A DNA stretch of 7,682 nucleotides. Source: Desulfobulbaceae bacterium UBA5611. Its GTDB lineage: Bacteria > Desulfobacterota > Desulfobulbia > Desulfobulbales > Desulfocapsaceae. A model generated the notes under the pieces. It was not told the origin of the DNA, searched no databases, and saw only the letters and a list, made by a program, of their open reading frames with translations. The stretch lies in the NCBI GenBank assembly GCA_002424635.1, contig DIKT01000025.1, positions 3,337-11,018 of the forward strand, written 5' to 3'. Within the stretch, counting starts at the first letter, position 1; the number at the start of each line of letters is the position of its first letter. Positions 6,675 through 7,682 of the stretch are shown one piece after another. The position numbers and the translations under genes were made by a program.

Positions 6675-6684
6675 CGGGCTTATA
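6669..6684 (+). promoter_or_regulatory. 16-base perfect dyad overlapping the lysA -10 element
   Basis: TATAAGC (6669-6675) and GCTTATA (6678-6684) are exact reverse complements around GG. The left half is the -10 hexamer and the right half covers the predicted start of transcription, the position of a repressor operator. Read as RNA, the same bases make a six-pair AU-rich stem with loop CGGG followed by TTTATTTTT (6685-6693), so a weak second terminator is the alternative reading. The two cannot be separated from sequence alone. Confidence 0.4.
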
Positions 6685-6701
6685 TTTATTTTTCAACTGT
6701 T

Positions 6702-6705
6702 GAGG
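6702..6705 (+). promoter_or_regulatory. lysA ribosome binding site supporting a TTG start
   Basis: GAGG lies 5 bases upstream of TTG 6711, a normal spacing. No ATG lies in the lysA frame near this point, so the site decides in favour of the TTG start. Confidence 0.6.
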
Positions 6706-6710
6706 TTCTT

Positions 6711-7682
6711 TTGAATCATTTTGCTGTAAAAAGCGGGCAGCTCTATTGTGAGCAGGTGGCGGTCGCCGATATTGCCAAGGAAGTGGGGACCCCGTTCTAT
6801 CTCTATTCGAAAGCTACCTTGACTCATCACTTTCAGACCTTTGATTCGGCCTTTGCCGGCATTGATCATCTGACTTGCTTTGCGGTCAAGGCCTGTTCTA
6901 ATATTGCCATCCTCAACCTGTTTGCCGGCCTTGGCGGTGGTGCCGATATTGTCTCAGGCGGCGAGCTGTACCGGGCCATCAAAGCCGGTGTTAATCCCCG
7001 GCGGATCATTTATTCAGGAGTGGGTAAAACCGAACAGGAGCTGCGTTATGCCCTGGAGACCGGGGTCCTGCTGTTCAATGTGGAATCCGCTCAGGAGCTT
7101 GAGCGTCTGCAGCGACTGGCGGCCGACCAAGGCATTACCGCTCCGGTGTCTTTGCGGGTTAATCCTGATGTCGATCCGCAGACCCATGCCTATATTTCCA
7201 CCGGCCTGGCCAAAAATAAATTCGGCATCCCCATTGACGAGGCCTTGGCTCTTTATGTCCAGGCGCAGGCGATGGACAATATTGATATCAAAGGGGTAAG
7301 CTGCCATATCGGTTCACAGTTGACTCTGATTTCTCCTTTTATCGAGTCCTTACGCAAGGTAAAGAATTTTGTCAATAAACTCGCAGCCCAAGGTATTGCT
7401 ATAGATTTTATCGATCTGGGTGGTGGTGTCGGTATCACCTATAATGATGAACAGCCGCCCCATCCGCGTGATTATGCCGAGGCGATCAAGGAAGAGCTGC
7501 AGGGGCTGCAGGCCACCTTGATTTTGGAGCCCGGTCGGGTCATCGTCGGCAATGCCGCCATCCTGGTCACCGAGGTGCAGTATACGAAGAGTAATAAGGG
7601 CACAGATCAGGTCAAAAAATTTGTGGTGGTTGATGCCGCCATGAACGATCTGGCCCGGCCCAGTCTGTATGGCGCCTTTCAT
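6711..7682 (+). CDS. lysA: Diaminopimelate decarboxylase, 3'-truncated by the window edge
   Basis: LysA decarboxylates meso-2,6-diaminopimelate to lysine, the last step of lysine synthesis, using PLP in an alanine-racemase-type barrel. The 324 visible codons from TTG 6711 are open to the window end. A usual protein is about 415 residues, so the C-terminal beta domain with the CESGD active-site cysteine is missing. The N-terminus MNHF... followed by VGTPFYLYS (25-33) fits family members. Lys60 in FAVKACSN is the PLP lysine. HIGSQ is at 199-203, the phosphate-binding GGGVGI at 237-242, EPGR at 273-276 and the DAAMNDLARPSLY segment at 308-320. The next GTG in frame is 6756, which would cut into conserved sequence, so TTG with GAGG upstream is preferred. 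The residue after Lys-Ala is Cys62, where Asn is commoner. dapA and dapB often follow in related genomes, but they are not seen here. Confidence 0.95.
   Translation, partial: MNHFAVKSGQLYCEQVAVADIAKEVGTPFYLYSKATLTHHFQTFDSAFAGIDHLTCFAVKACSNIAILNLFAGLGGGADIVSGGELYRAIKAGVNPRRIIYSGVGKTEQELRYALETGVLLFNVESAQELERLQRLAADQGITAPVSLRVNPDVDPQTHAYISTGLAKNKFGIPIDEALALYVQAQAMDNIDIKGVSCHIGSQLTLISPFIESLRKVKNFVNKLAAQGIAIDFIDLGGGVGITYNDEQPPHPRDYAEAIKEELQGLQATLILEPGRVIVGNAAILVTEVQYTKSNKGTDQVKKFVVVDAAMNDLARPSLYGAFH

Noticed and set aside
6559..6710. Lysine riboswitch in front of lysA
   Set aside because: The stretch has short simple hairpins and lacks the multi-helix junction and conserved purine-rich motifs of the lysine aptamer. 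Most of it also lies upstream of the predicted promoter.
6880..7299. 139-codon + strand frame starting with ATG inside lysA
   Set aside because: The lysA frame from TTG 6711 has all expected PLP-enzyme motifs through this region. The alternative frame is Pro/Ser/Arg/Trp-rich with no family resemblance.

Overview
The window is a stretch of bacterial chromosome, densely coded on the + strand, carrying the late arginine-biosynthesis genes in the order argB(partial)-argD-argF-argG-argH, followed by a lipoprotein gene and the start of lysA. The gene order, ArgF and ArgH sequence style, and the placement of a fibronectin-type lipoprotein between argH and lysA resemble the arginine/lysine cluster I recall from Geobacter and related Desulfobacterota (former Deltaproteobacteria). 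The lineage is an inference from recalled gene order and protein style, not from a database search.

Layout: 1-609 is the C-terminal two thirds of N-acetylglutamate kinase. It overlaps argD (606-1826) by ATGA. A 143-base gap (1827-1969) follows, holding small hairpins and a weak promoter candidate. Then come argF (1970-2884), argG (start placed at 2887, ending 4086) and argH (4103-5506), almost without spacing. argH overlaps by ATGA a 351-residue lipoprotein gene (5503-6558) with three fibronectin-III-like segments. The second non-coding stretch, 6559-6710, is the most structured DNA here. It has competing hairpins built from ATGCC/GGCAT repeats, a good sigma70-type promoter and a 16-base dyad over the -10 element. 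lysA begins at a TTG codon at 6711 and runs off the window.

Together the enzymes take N-acetylglutamate to its phosphate (ArgB), make N-acetylornithine by transamination (ArgD), carbamoylate ornithine to citrulline (ArgF), condense citrulline with aspartate (ArgG) and release arginine and fumarate (ArgH). argC and the deacetylation step (argJ or argE) are not in the window. LysA makes lysine from meso-diaminopimelate, and ArgD-family enzymes can also serve the diaminopimelate pathway, so the neighbourhood links arginine and lysine supply.

No phage, transposon, CRISPR, tRNA or rRNA was seen. Most of the window is ordinary core metabolism. The uncharacterised parts are the lipoprotein and the structured lysA leader region.
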